Part shown: in pieces, positions 44,971-53,409 of the stretch | Numbering within the stretch: position 1 is the stretch's first letter | Layout of the letters: every line of letters starts with the position of its first letter | Assembly (NCBI GenBank): GCA_030535425.1 | Contig: JAUNHQ010000008.1 | Span: 1 to 64,000, forward strand | Direction of reading: 5' to 3' | DNA: 64,000 nucleotides | From: Pseudomonadota bacterium | GTDB lineage: Bacteria; Pseudomonadota; Gammaproteobacteria; Burkholderiales; Burkholderiaceae_C | The notes under the pieces: model-generated | The model's database searches: none | The model's input: only the letters and a program-made list of their open reading frames with translations | What the model was told of the DNA's origin: nothing | Translations under genes and position numbers: made by a program

Positions 44971-45063
44971 GCGTAAAGGCTCGTCATCAGAAGTGGAAAA
45001 ACACCCCAGGCAAACGCCCGCGTCAGGCAAGACGCAGGCCAAGGACACAGCGTGCCCGGGAAC

Positions 45064-45113
45064 TCTTTTTTTGATAGCTGCTCGCGCGTGCCAGATAGGC
45101 TTTTCAAGCCATA
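45064..45113. repeat. Comamonadaceae-type hairpin repeat, copy E
   Basis: TTTTTTTGATAGCTGCTCGC followed by GCGTGCCAGATAGGC. It lies in the 217-base gap between livK and livH, so it sits inside a transcribed operon. Confidence 0.65.
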
Positions 45114-45187
45114 TTCATCAGAAAACGGCTTGCAGCGCGTGGCAGCAGCTCCTAAAAAAGAAGCGCGCTGCCTCTTGCACCCGCCCC

Positions 45188-46420
45188 TCAGCTGGGGCGC
45201 TTCATCTTGCAGGTGGTGGGCGTGGACGATTCCGCGATCGGAAACTCCTGCACCACCTTGAAGGTCATGCCCGTTTTTTCCACGTTCAGATCGCCCTGGC
45301 CGGCTTTTTCCCACACCGATGCATACAGCGGCTGCTGCAACTGGTGGTCATCGCGGCGCATTTCCACCTCGCCAGCAAAGCTCTTGAACTTCAGCCCCTC
45401 CAGCGCGGCGGCCACCTTCACCGGGTCGGTGGACTTGGCCTTGGCCATGGCCGCGCCCAGCGCGTTGTAGATGTGCAGCACGGAACCCGTGAAGAAAAAG
45501 TCATCCGGGAAACGCGCCTGGAACGCATCCTGCGCCTGGCGGTAATCACCCGGCATGTTGCTGTAGCTGTAGCCAATCTGGTAGACCTTGCCTTCGCCGT
45601 TCTTGCCCAGGGCGGCCGGGGTGCCCACCACACCGGCGTAGTAGGTCAGAAACTGGCCGTCATAGCCGCCATCCACCGCCGCCTTGACCAGCAGCGACAA
45701 ATCAGACCCCCAGTTGCCCGTGACCACGGCATCGGCGCCCGAGGCCTTGATCTTGGCCACATAGGGCGCAAAGTCGCGCACCTGCGCCAGCGGGTGCAGG
45801 TCTTCGCCCACGATCTGGATGTCGGGGCGCTTCTGGGCGATGTATTCCTTGGCGTACTTGGCCACCTGGTGGCCGTGCGAGTAGTTCTGGTTGAGCAAGA
45901 AGACCTTCTTCACCTCAGGCCGCTTTTCCAGAAAGGCTGCAATGGCCTTGACCTTCATCGACGTGTCGGCATCAAAGCGGAAGTGCCAGTAATTGCACTT
46001 GCTGTTGGTGAAGTCCGGGTCCACGGCCGCATGGTTCAGGTACACCACTTCCTTGCCCGGGTTGCGCTGGTTGTGGCGCGCAATGGCGTCAATCAACGCC
46101 CCGGCCACGGCCGAGCCATTGCCCTGCGCGATGTAGCGCGCGCCTTGATCAATAGCGGCCTTGAGCGCCGTCAGGCTTTCAGCCGGGCTGAGTTTGTTGT
46201 CAAAGCCCACCACCTCAAACTTCACCCCCGCCGGGTTGTTCTTGTTGAACTGCTCGGCAAAGAACTTGAAGCTGCGCAACTGGTTGGTGCCCACCGGCGC
46301 CATCAGGCCCGACAGCGGGTCGATCCAGGCAATCTTCACGGTCTCGCCCTGCTGGGCCGCCGCCGCGCCAGCCAGGGCCACCAAGGCTGCACCGGCAATG
46401 CTTTTCAACACGGTTTTCAT
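45188..46420 (-). CDS. livK: Branched-chain-type ABC transporter substrate-binding protein
   Basis: A 410-residue periplasmic receptor with a signal peptide (MKTVLKSIAGAALVALAG, cleavage after AAAAQ near 23) and a type I periplasmic fold. Typical segments are VKIAWIDPLSGLMAPVGTNQ near 29-48, VVGFDNKLSPAESLTALKAA near 83 and KVFLLNQNYSHGHQVAKYAK near 180. The ligand is uncertain; such receptors bind amino acids, amides or aromatic acids. AGGAGACAG precedes the ATG at 46420. It is the first gene of the liv operon, divergent from a GntR regulator. Confidence 0.92.
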   Translation of the reverse strand: MKTVLKSIAGAALVALAGAAAAQQGETVKIAWIDPLSGLMAPVGTNQLRSFKFFAEQFNKNNPAGVKFEVVGFDNKLSPAESLTALKAAIDQGARYIAQGNGSAVAGALIDAIARHNQRNPGKEVVYLNHAAVDPDFTNSKCNYWHFRFDADTSMKVKAIAAFLEKRPEVKKVFLLNQNYSHGHQVAKYAKEYIAQKRPDIQIVGEDLHPLAQVRDFAPYVAKIKASGADAVVTGNWGSDLSLLVKAAVDGGYDGQFLTYYAGVVGTPAALGKNGEGKVYQIGYSYSNMPGDYRQAQDAFQARFPDDFFFTGSVLHIYNALGAAMAKAKSTDPVKVAAALEGLKFKSFAGEVEMRRDDHQLQQPLYASVWEKAGQGDLNVEKTGMTFKVVQEFPIAESSTPTTCKMKRPS

Positions 46421-46637
46421 GTGGTCTGTCTCCTTATGCCTGCGTTTGAAAATAGCAGGTTGCAGCATAGCAAGACACCCCTGCGCGCAGGGCCGGGTTA
46501 GCCCGCAAACGTGTCACCTAGGCGCCTTGGGCCATGCCTGGCCCGTGCCAGCCTGGCCGCGGCGTCCTGCCCCCTGCAGCCGGGTTTGCCCTACATTCGT
46601 GCCCACACCAGGCACCTGCCCAGCAGAATGGTTTTTT

Positions 46638-47357
46638 ATGGCCAAGCGCGCCGTCATCACCGCATCCGATGCCCCTTCGCGCACGCTCATCGAGCGTGCC
46701 TACAACCAGTTGCGCGACGACATCGTGTCTTGCCGTCTGGCGCCGGGTGAGAAGCTGCGCGTGGAACACCTGAAGGCCCGCTACGGCGTGGGCGCAAGCA
46801 CGCTGCGCGAAGCCATCACGCGCCTGGCCAGCGACGCACTGGTGGAGACACAAGGACAGCGTGGTTTTCGCGTGGCCCCCATTGCCGTGGCCGACATGCA
46901 AGACCTGACACGGCTGCGCATTCACATCGAGATCGATGCACTGCGCCTGTCGCTACGCCATGGCAATGCCGCCTGGCGCGAGCGCCTGCGCCGGGCCTAT
47001 GACGATTTGTCGCGGCTGGAGCAGCCGCTGCATGCCGAACATGCCAAGCCCTGGGAAGCCCGGAACACGGCTTTTCACGAGGCTCTGCTATCTGGTCACG
47101 CATCGGCCTGGACCTTGCGCCTGCTGCGCATCCTGGCGCGCCAGAGCGAGCGCTACCGCCGCTACGCCATCAGCCTGCCGGGCAGCCCGCGCGATGTACA
47201 CGCCGAGCACCGCGAGATTTTTCTCAGCGCCATGGCCGGCAACGAGCTGCGCGCCGCCTTGGCGCTGGAGGCACATATCCAGACCACGGCACAGCTGGTG
47301 GCCCAGGCCTTGCAGGCAGGCAGCTCCACACTCTCCCCGCAAGCGCCATGCCTCTAA
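46638..47357 (+). CDS. GntR-family regulator with FCD domain (FadR subfamily)
   Basis: A 239-residue regulator. The winged helix has ERAYNQLRDDIVSCRLAPGE near 18-37 and RYGVGASTLREAITRLASDA near 48-67. The C-terminal FCD domain includes the metal/ligand His residues in NTAFHEALLSGHA near 145 and DVHAEHREIF near 190. It is divergent from livK across 217 bases and is the obvious candidate regulator of the transporter. The ligand is unknown. The start at 46638 lacks a strong ribosome-binding site but matches the family. Confidence 0.88.
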   Translation: MAKRAVITASDAPSRTLIERAYNQLRDDIVSCRLAPGEKLRVEHLKARYGVGASTLREAITRLASDALVETQGQRGFRVAPIAVADMQDLTRLRIHIEIDALRLSLRHGNAAWRERLRRAYDDLSRLEQPLHAEHAKPWEARNTAFHEALLSGHASAWTLRLLRILARQSERYRRYAISLPGSPRDVHAEHREIFLSAMAGNELRAALALEAHIQTTAQLVAQALQAGSSTLSPQAPCL

Positions 47358-47377
47358 ATGCCCCAATCCATCCTAAC

Positions 47378-47436
47378 CAAATAGGCCATTTGCGCGCACT
47401 ACTCAATGGTTTTTAGCTACATATAATATAGCAAAT
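47378..47436. repeat. Comamonadaceae-type hairpin repeat, copy F
   Basis: ATAGGCCATTTGCGCGC, a short loop, then TTTTTAGCTACATATAATAT. It lies between the convergent GntR and phasin genes and could act as a terminator. Confidence 0.6.
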
Positions 47437-47486
47437 ACCTTGGCGCACCTGCACCTGGCGTATGGCGGCTTTTTCAGGAATGACGG

Positions 47487-47948
47487 TTATTTCTTTGCTT
47501 GCAGCAGCTGCTGCAGGTTGTTCATGTTTTCCTGCATGCGCTCTTGCACCACCTGCCAGGCGTCGGTGCCGGCTTTCACCTCCAGCTCGGCCAGTTCCTT
47601 GAAGTTGGCCATGGCCTTTTGAATGCCCTGGCGCAGCGCCTCGGCCTGGCCTGCCATGGCGTTCTGGCCAGAGGCCATGGTCTTGGATGCTTCCTGCCAC
47701 TGCGTCAGCGTTTCATGCAGGATTTCGGCACGGCGCTTGGCCAGCGTGGCCATGCCTTCGTAGAGCTGGCGGTGGGCCTGGGCCAGCGCCTCCATGTCCT
47801 TGCGCTGCCATTCCATGAAGGCGCCCACGTCGATGCCGGGCAGCTTGAACTGCTGGGCCAGTTTGCTCATGTCTTCCCAGCTTGGCAGGCCCGTTGCCGG
47901 GGCGGGGGCAGGTGCAGGGGTGCGGGTGCTTTTCTTGGTGCTGCTCAT
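47487..47948 (-). CDS. phaP: Phasin family protein
   Basis: A 153-residue helical protein after a short Thr/Pro/Ala-rich N-terminus. Segments such as VGAFMEWQRKDMEALAQAHR near 41-60 and KAMANFKELAELEVKAGTDA near 110-130 fit phasins. Phasins coat polyhydroxyalkanoate granules and control their size. A weak point is that no phaC or phaA is adjacent. AAAGACACC precedes the ATG at 47948. Downstream genes for wax-ester or triacylglycerol synthesis suggest a storage-lipid neighbourhood. Confidence 0.82.
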   Translation of the reverse strand: MSSTKKSTRTPAPAPAPATGLPSWEDMSKLAQQFKLPGIDVGAFMEWQRKDMEALAQAHRQLYEGMATLAKRRAEILHETLTQWQEASKTMASGQNAMAGQAEALRQGIQKAMANFKELAELEVKAGTDAWQVVQERMQENMNNLQQLLQAKK

Positions 47949-48001
47949 GGTGTCTTTCTCCAGGTGGTGTGAACAAAGGGGAAAAGTGGGGCAAAGGGTG
48001 C

Positions 48002-48108
48002 TTATTCCATTTCCATATCAAAGCGACACTTTGTCGCTCGGCCTTGCCGTGCTACAGCACTGTCTGCGGCCTCGCTTCGCGTTTCGCTCTGATCTGGAAA
48101 TGGAATTA
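48002..48108. mobile_element. MITE-like 107-bp palindromic element
   Basis: The ends are imperfect inverted repeats of about 25 bases. ATTCCATTTCCA near the left end matches TGGAAATGGAAT at the right, continued by ATCAAAGCGA against TCGCTCTGAT. Both ends carry TTA as a possible 3-bp target duplication. An internal hairpin AGCGAC-ACTTT-GTCGCT is present. There is no coding capacity. The right-hand TTA supplies the TAA stop codon of the MFS gene. Confidence 0.6.
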
Positions 48109-49461
48109 GGCCGGGGCCATGCGCAAGCTGGCGGCTGACTTGGGGCGCACGGCCAGCATCATGATGATGCCCGCTGCCAGCCACACGCCTGCCACCAGAT
48201 ACAGCGAAGCAACAGAGCTGCCCGTGTGCTTGTTCAGGGCAGCGGCCACGGAGGGCATGACCGCCGGGCCCAGGTTGCCCAGACTGCTGATGAGGGCAAT
48301 GCCCACCGCTGCGGTTTTCTTGGGCACGTATTCGCTCAAGGCGGTAAAGAACAGGGGCGTGGCCGCCGACTGGCCAATGGACATGAGCGCCAGCCCGGCA
48401 ATGACTGGCGCAATGGCGCCCTGCCCCATGGTCAGGATGGATACCGTGATGCCGATCACCACCAGTGCGCAGCAAAAGAGAAAGTGCTTGCGCCGCTCTT
48501 GATGGCGGTCAGAGCTGCGGCCAATCCACACCATGCCGAAGATGCTGACCAGCGGCCCCACAGCGGACAACAAGCCCACGGTCAACACATCCTGCACGCC
48601 CAGGCTCTTGATGAGTGTGGGGCCCCAGAACACCATCACGTAGGTGCCGCCCAGAAAGAGAAAGTACACCAGCGCCATCGTCCACACGCGCACGTCGCGC
48701 AGCATTTCGCCCATGCTGGTGTGTGATGCGCAGTGGCCCTGGCTGGCGGCAGCGTCAGTGTCAAACAGGGTTTTCAGGCGGGCTTTTTCGTCTTGGCTCA
48801 GCCAGGGCGCGTCAGCCGGTTTGTCCTTGAGGTAGAAAAAAGCCAGTACGCCCAGCGCCGATGCGGGCAGCCCCTGGATGAGGAACATCCACTGCCAGCC
48901 GTGGTAGCCCATCACGCCGTTCATGTACTTGAGGATGGCGCCCGACATGGGCCCGGCGATCAGGTAGGCGATGGTGGCCCCGGTCATGAAGATGGCCGTG
49001 ATCTTGGCGCGCCGCGCGCTGGGATACCAGTAGGTGAGGTACAGGATGATGCCGGGGAAGAACCCGGCCTCCAGCGCCCCCAGCAAAAAGCGCAGGGTGT
49101 AGAACATGGCCGTGCTCTGCACAAACATCATGGCCGCAGCCACCAGACCCCAGCCGAACATGATGCGCAGCAGCGTCTTGCGCGCGCCAATGCGCTCCAG
49201 CAGCATGTTGCTGGGCACTTCAAACAGAAAGTAGCCAATGAAGAACACGCCCGCGCCGAAGGCGTAGGCCGCGTCGCTGAAAGGCAGCGTTTCGCGCATC
49301 TGCAATTGCGCAAAGCCGATGTTGACGCGGTCGATGAAGGCGATGATGTAGCAGACGATGAGCAGCGGCAAAAGCCGCCAGCTGATCTTGGCGAACATGG
49401 CCTCGTCTTGCGGGCTGGCGGCAGCAACGGGCAGCGTTGGCGGGCTGTGGTGGTAAGCCAT
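48106..49461 (-). CDS. MFS transporter of the anion:cation symporter (ACS) family
   Basis: A 451-residue, twelve-helix transporter. YIIAFIDRVNIGFAQLQMRE near 37-56 and LFEVPSNMLLERIGARKT near 80 are the ACS-family signature, with the central cytoplasmic loop around 195-235. Homologues carry tartrate, phthalate, glucarate or similar organic anions. The aldarate operon seven kb away makes an aldarate plausible, but this is only suggestion. The stop codon falls in the right end of the palindromic element. Confidence 0.88.
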   Translation of the reverse strand: MAYHHSPPTLPVAAASPQDEAMFAKISWRLLPLLIVCYIIAFIDRVNIGFAQLQMRETLPFSDAAYAFGAGVFFIGYFLFEVPSNMLLERIGARKTLLRIMFGWGLVAAAMMFVQSTAMFYTLRFLLGALEAGFFPGIILYLTYWYPSARRAKITAIFMTGATIAYLIAGPMSGAILKYMNGVMGYHGWQWMFLIQGLPASALGVLAFFYLKDKPADAPWLSQDEKARLKTLFDTDAAASQGHCASHTSMGEMLRDVRVWTMALVYFLFLGGTYVMVFWGPTLIKSLGVQDVLTVGLLSAVGPLVSIFGMVWIGRSSDRHQERRKHFLFCCALVVIGITVSILTMGQGAIAPVIAGLALMSIGQSAATPLFFTALSEYVPKKTAAVGIALISSLGNLGPAVMPSVAAALNKHTGSSVASLYLVAGVWLAAGIIMMLAVRPKSAASLRMAPA

Positions 49462-49542
49462 GGTGCGGGCTCCTTTCCGTATGCAAAAGGGTCATGACGA
49501 AGCGGGTGCGCACAGGGCGTGCGCAGAGCTTGCGGCGCGCGC

Positions 49543-51267
49543 TCAAGGTGCGGCGGGCGCTGCCGCTGCATCAGCCCCTGTAGCGCTGGCCTGCGCGGCC
49601 GCCCGGGCCATGGCGGGCGGGCGGGCGGCGGCTTTCTTGCCAGCGGTTTTTTTGGCGGGGGGTTTTTTGGCAGAGGTTTTCTTCTCAGAGGCTTTCTTCG
49701 CTGGCGCGGCAGCGTCTGCGCGGCGGGCGGCAGCAGCTTGGGCGGCTGCGGGCTTTTTGGCCGCCCGCTTGGGTGCCGCCCGCTGGCGGGCGGCGGGGGC
49801 CGGCGCGGGGCTGGCAGCGGCTTCAGCGGCTGGGGCGGGCACGGCATCGGGCAGACGTTTGATTTTTTCCAGCGCCTGTTCCAGCCGTTCGGCCAGCTCT
49901 TGCACCTCTTCTTGCGTCAGCGCGCGGCGGCAGGCGACGATGCCGAACTCCAGCGAGGTGCCGCCGTAGCTGTTAACGGTGATGTTGAGCGCGTTGCCGT
50001 GGTAGGGAATGGACACCGGGTAGTACTGCCGCATGCGCGCGCCCGCCACATAAAGCGGCACTGGCGGGCCAGGCACGTTGGAGATGAGCAGGTTGGCCAC
50101 GGGCGGCAGATCTCGCGCCAAGGTGGAGCGCCCGTACAGCGAAGCCAGGCTGGTCATGATCCACGGCGCGCCGGTGATGGGCATGTCCACCCCCAGCACG
50201 GGCTTGAGTTCGCGCACCACGGCCTTGGCCGCTTCGGACGAGGCGTGAATGGCCTTGAAGCGCTCGCCCAGGTCGGCAATGTCGGTCGCCAGGTCCACCC
50301 GCACGGCAGACACCTGGTTGTTCATGGCGTCATTGCCTTCGTCGCGCAGGCTCACGGGCACGCCGGCAATCAGCGGCTCGGCGGGCAAGGCGTGGCGCGC
50401 CTGCAAAAAGCCGCGCACCGCTTCGCTGCACATGCACATGACGATGGTGTTGACCGTGCCGCCCACGCGCTTGCCCAGCGCTTTCAGGTCCTGAAAAGGC
50501 ACGGAGAGCGTGGCATAGGAGCGCTGGTTGGTGATGGGCTCGTTGAAAATGGTTTTGGGCGCCAGGCCCAGGCTGAGCGAGCGTTCCTTGCCGCCCAGAA
50601 ACTGGTTGGCGGCGACGCGGCTGGCCACGGAAACGGCCCGCACCGCCGTGGGCAGCAGGGTGAACAGCTTGCGGTATTGCTTGAAAGAGTTGTTGACGGC
50701 AGCTTGCAGCAGCTCGGCCACGCCAAGCTGGTAGTCGTCAAAGCGGCCTGCGCGCCGGCGCCGCCGGGGGGCAGTGACTTCGCGGATTTCGGGGCTAGTG
50801 TCATAGAGCACGCGGGCCAGCTCGGCCCCGGCCTTGCCATCGATGCCGCTGTGGTGCACCTTGCTGTAAAAGCCAATCTGCCCCGAGGCCAGCCCCTCAA
50901 TGACATACACCTCCCACAGCGGGCGGCTGCGGTCCAGCAGGCTGGAGTGCAGGCGCGCGACCAGGCGGCGCAACTGGTCCATGCTGCCGGGCGGGCGCAG
51001 CATGTGGGTGCGCACGTGGTAGTCCAGGTCCACGTCATCGTCTTCGATCCACACAGGCTCGGCCAGCTCAAACGGCATGGGCGCCAGCTTGCGCGTGAGC
51101 ACCGAGGCCATGTGCATGCGCTTGGCCAGCATGGCCTTGAACTCTTCGTAAAAGTCGCCCTGGTGGCCGGGCGGCAGATCCAGCAGCATCAAGCTGCCCA
51201 CGTGCATGGGCGTTTCGGGGGTTTCCAGGTGCAAGAACGCTGCGTCGATATTGCTCAAATGTTCCAT
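49543..51267 (-). CDS. Wax-ester synthase/diacylglycerol acyltransferase with an Ala/Lys-rich tail
   Basis: A 574-residue WS/DGAT. It opens NIDAAFLHLETPETPMHVGS and has the catalytic HHSGIDG at 138-144 (both His present). A conserved ISNVPGPPVPLYVAG lies near 390 and the Rv3734-type C-terminal half follows. It esterifies acyl-CoA to fatty alcohols or diacylglycerol for storage lipid. After about residue 465 there is a tail of roughly 100 residues rich in Ala, Lys and Pro with repeated AAKK/PAKK-type units, like histone H1 or PhaF-type proteins. Such a tail might bind DNA or granules. The fadD gene is immediately upstream. Confidence 0.9.
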   Translation of the reverse strand: MEHLSNIDAAFLHLETPETPMHVGSLMLLDLPPGHQGDFYEEFKAMLAKRMHMASVLTRKLAPMPFELAEPVWIEDDDVDLDYHVRTHMLRPPGSMDQLRRLVARLHSSLLDRSRPLWEVYVIEGLASGQIGFYSKVHHSGIDGKAGAELARVLYDTSPEIREVTAPRRRRRAGRFDDYQLGVAELLQAAVNNSFKQYRKLFTLLPTAVRAVSVASRVAANQFLGGKERSLSLGLAPKTIFNEPITNQRSYATLSVPFQDLKALGKRVGGTVNTIVMCMCSEAVRGFLQARHALPAEPLIAGVPVSLRDEGNDAMNNQVSAVRVDLATDIADLGERFKAIHASSEAAKAVVRELKPVLGVDMPITGAPWIMTSLASLYGRSTLARDLPPVANLLISNVPGPPVPLYVAGARMRQYYPVSIPYHGNALNITVNSYGGTSLEFGIVACRRALTQEEVQELAERLEQALEKIKRLPDAVPAPAAEAAASPAPAPAARQRAAPKRAAKKPAAAQAAAARRADAAAPAKKASEKKTSAKKPPAKKTAGKKAAARPPAMARAAAQASATGADAAAAPAAP

Positions 51268-51292
51268 GGTGCTTCCTTGTGGGCCAGGGACA

Positions 51293-53008
51293 TCAAGCTG
51301 GCGGTGCGGCGGCGCGCTTGCGGGCTTCTTCGTCGGCCAGGTCTTTTTTCGACAGCTTGCCCACGGGGGTCTTGGGCAGCTCCTTGCGAATGTCCAGCGC
51401 CTGCACCATCTCGTGCTTGCCCAGCTTGTCCTTCAAGAAGTCCTGCAACTGCGCCAGCGTGAAAGGCTGTGCCCCGGCCTTGAGGGTGACAAACGCCTTG
51501 GGCGACTGGCCACGGTAGGGGTCAGGCACGCCGATGACGCAGACTTCGTTGACGTCAGGGTGCTGGTAGATGGCTTCTTCCAGCATGCGCGGATAGACGT
51601 TGTAGCCGCTGCACAGCAGCATGTCCTTGCAGCGGTCAACGATGTAGAGGTAGCCGTCTTCGTCCATGTAGGCCACATCGCCCGTGCGGAAGTAGCCATC
51701 GGCGGTGAGCGAATCGCGCGAGGCGTCGGGCCGCTTCCAGTAGCCCAGCATGACGTTGGGGCCCTTGATGCAGATTTCGCCCTTTTCGCCCAGCGGCACG
51801 TATTGCCCCGAACCGTCAAGCGCGAGCAGCTTGATGTCCACCCCCGGCATGGGAATGCCGCAGGAGCCAGGCTTGTTGTGAATCTTGCCGCCAATGCTGG
51901 GCGTGAAGGTGCCGGTGGGCGAGGTTTCGGTCATGCCCCAGCCTTCGGCCACGGCGCAGCCGGTGATGCGGGTGTAGCGCTGGCCAACTTCCACAGGCAG
52001 CGGCGCGCCGCCGGACAGACAGTATTTCAGCGCGCTCAGGTCGCTGCCAGGCGTGTCCGGGTGATCGATGAGTGCGGTGAACATGGTGGGCACACCCGCA
52101 AACACACTCACCTGCTTGTCGCGAATGGCGCGCAGTGCCTCACCCGGGTCGAACCGCGCATGCTGCACCAGCTCGGCGCCGATGTGAAAGCAGTACAGCA
52201 TGTTGGCCGTGAGCGCATAGATGTGAAACAGCGGCAGCACGGCCAGAAAGCTCTCCTTGCCCGGCGCCAGCGTGTCCACGTTGGTAATGGCCGACTGCGA
52301 CACCGCCGCCGTCAGGTTGGCATGCGTGAGCATGGCGCCCTTGGGCAGGCCCGTGGTGCCGCCCGTGTATTGCAGCACCGCCAGCGCCTGCGCCGGCTCG
52401 CCCACGTCGTGGCGCACATAGTCGCCGTCGTTGTCCAGCAGGTCGGCAAAGTGCACGTGCCGCTCGTCCCAGGACACATCGGCCAGCTGCTTGGCCTCGG
52501 CCAGACGGGCGTTGACGGCCTCGGGCGCGGCGCTCATCTCGCCCATATTGCCCACGATCAGCTTTTTCAGCCGCGTCTTGCCCAGCATGGCCGCCATTTG
52601 GGGGTACAGCGCCGCCAGATCCAGGGTGATGACGATGTCCGTCTGGCTGTCCTCGATCTTGTGCTCCAGCACCTTGGGCACATCCAGCGGCGAATAGTTG
52701 ACCACCGTGCCGCCGGCCCTGAGGATGGCGAAAAAGGCAATGGTGTGGTGCGGTGAATTGGGCAGAAACAGCCCCACGTGCACACCCGGCCCCACCCCCT
52801 GCTGCTGCAAGCCCTTGGCCGCGCGGTTGACCAGGGCATCCAGCTCGCGAAAGCTGATGCGCCGGCCCATGAACTGCACGGCGGGGTTGTCCGGCCATCG
52901 GGCCACCGCCTGATCCAGAATGCCTTGCACCAGGCCCGTTTCGATCTCGCTGTCCCAGCGCATGCCCTGCGGGTAAGACTTCAGCCAGGCTCTTTCTTGT
53001 GTGCCCAT
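51293..53008 (-). CDS. fadD: Long-chain acyl-CoA synthetase
   Basis: A 571-residue adenylate-forming enzyme. The P-loop YTGGTTGLPKGAM lies near 214 and GWGMTETSPTG near 350. The YFRTGDVAYMDEDGYLYIVD stretch near 440 includes the ATP-binding Asp, followed by CSGYNVYPRMLEE. The C-terminal catalytic Lys is in KTPVGKLSKKDL near 550. It activates fatty acids with CoA and would supply acyl-CoA to the WS/DGAT 25 bases downstream. AGGAGACAT precedes the ATG at 53008; longer frames upstream lack homology. Confidence 0.95.
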   Translation of the reverse strand: MGTQERAWLKSYPQGMRWDSEIETGLVQGILDQAVARWPDNPAVQFMGRRISFRELDALVNRAAKGLQQQGVGPGVHVGLFLPNSPHHTIAFFAILRAGGTVVNYSPLDVPKVLEHKIEDSQTDIVITLDLAALYPQMAAMLGKTRLKKLIVGNMGEMSAAPEAVNARLAEAKQLADVSWDERHVHFADLLDNDGDYVRHDVGEPAQALAVLQYTGGTTGLPKGAMLTHANLTAAVSQSAITNVDTLAPGKESFLAVLPLFHIYALTANMLYCFHIGAELVQHARFDPGEALRAIRDKQVSVFAGVPTMFTALIDHPDTPGSDLSALKYCLSGGAPLPVEVGQRYTRITGCAVAEGWGMTETSPTGTFTPSIGGKIHNKPGSCGIPMPGVDIKLLALDGSGQYVPLGEKGEICIKGPNVMLGYWKRPDASRDSLTADGYFRTGDVAYMDEDGYLYIVDRCKDMLLCSGYNVYPRMLEEAIYQHPDVNEVCVIGVPDPYRGQSPKAFVTLKAGAQPFTLAQLQDFLKDKLGKHEMVQALDIRKELPKTPVGKLSKKDLADEEARKRAAAPPA

Positions 53009-53409
53009 CTTGCATGTCTCCTTTGCGTTGACCGAGCACCACGGCAAGCGCGCCTTGCCCCGACACACAAGGCGGGGCAAGCGCCGACGTGATGGCACAC
53101 GCAGAATGGTGCAGGTGTCATGGCTTGGCAAGTCGCCAACAAGACAACCTAGGGAAACACCGGAGCGGGTTTACACCCAGTCGCCTGCGCCTTGGGCACA
53201 CAGCGCAAGCGGTGTCACCCATTTGTCACCAGAGGCCGCGCGGCAATAGCACCATATGTCATGCCTGCTAGGCAGGCCCACCAGAGGCTCCAGCGTTTTT
53301 GCCTTTGACAAAAGCCTCGAACCGCGGATATCACCCGCGCTTTACTGACGCTGCGGTGCTTTTCATCCACCTCTCTCATGGATACGTTTTTGTGAACCCA
53401 GAAACCGAC
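53009..53409. other. Divergent intergenic region between fadD and the second WS/DGAT
   Basis: About 400 bases without a gene. The clearest structure is the long hairpin at 53050-53084. Promoters for both genes should be here, but I cannot identify them securely. Confidence 0.55.
53050..53084 (-). promoter_or_regulatory. Long hairpin in the fadD leader
   Basis: GCGCCTTGCCCCG and CGGGGCAAGCGC pair with one bulged base around a ten-base loop. It lies 42-76 bases upstream of the fadD start and could be a leader hairpin or operator. Confidence 0.35.
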
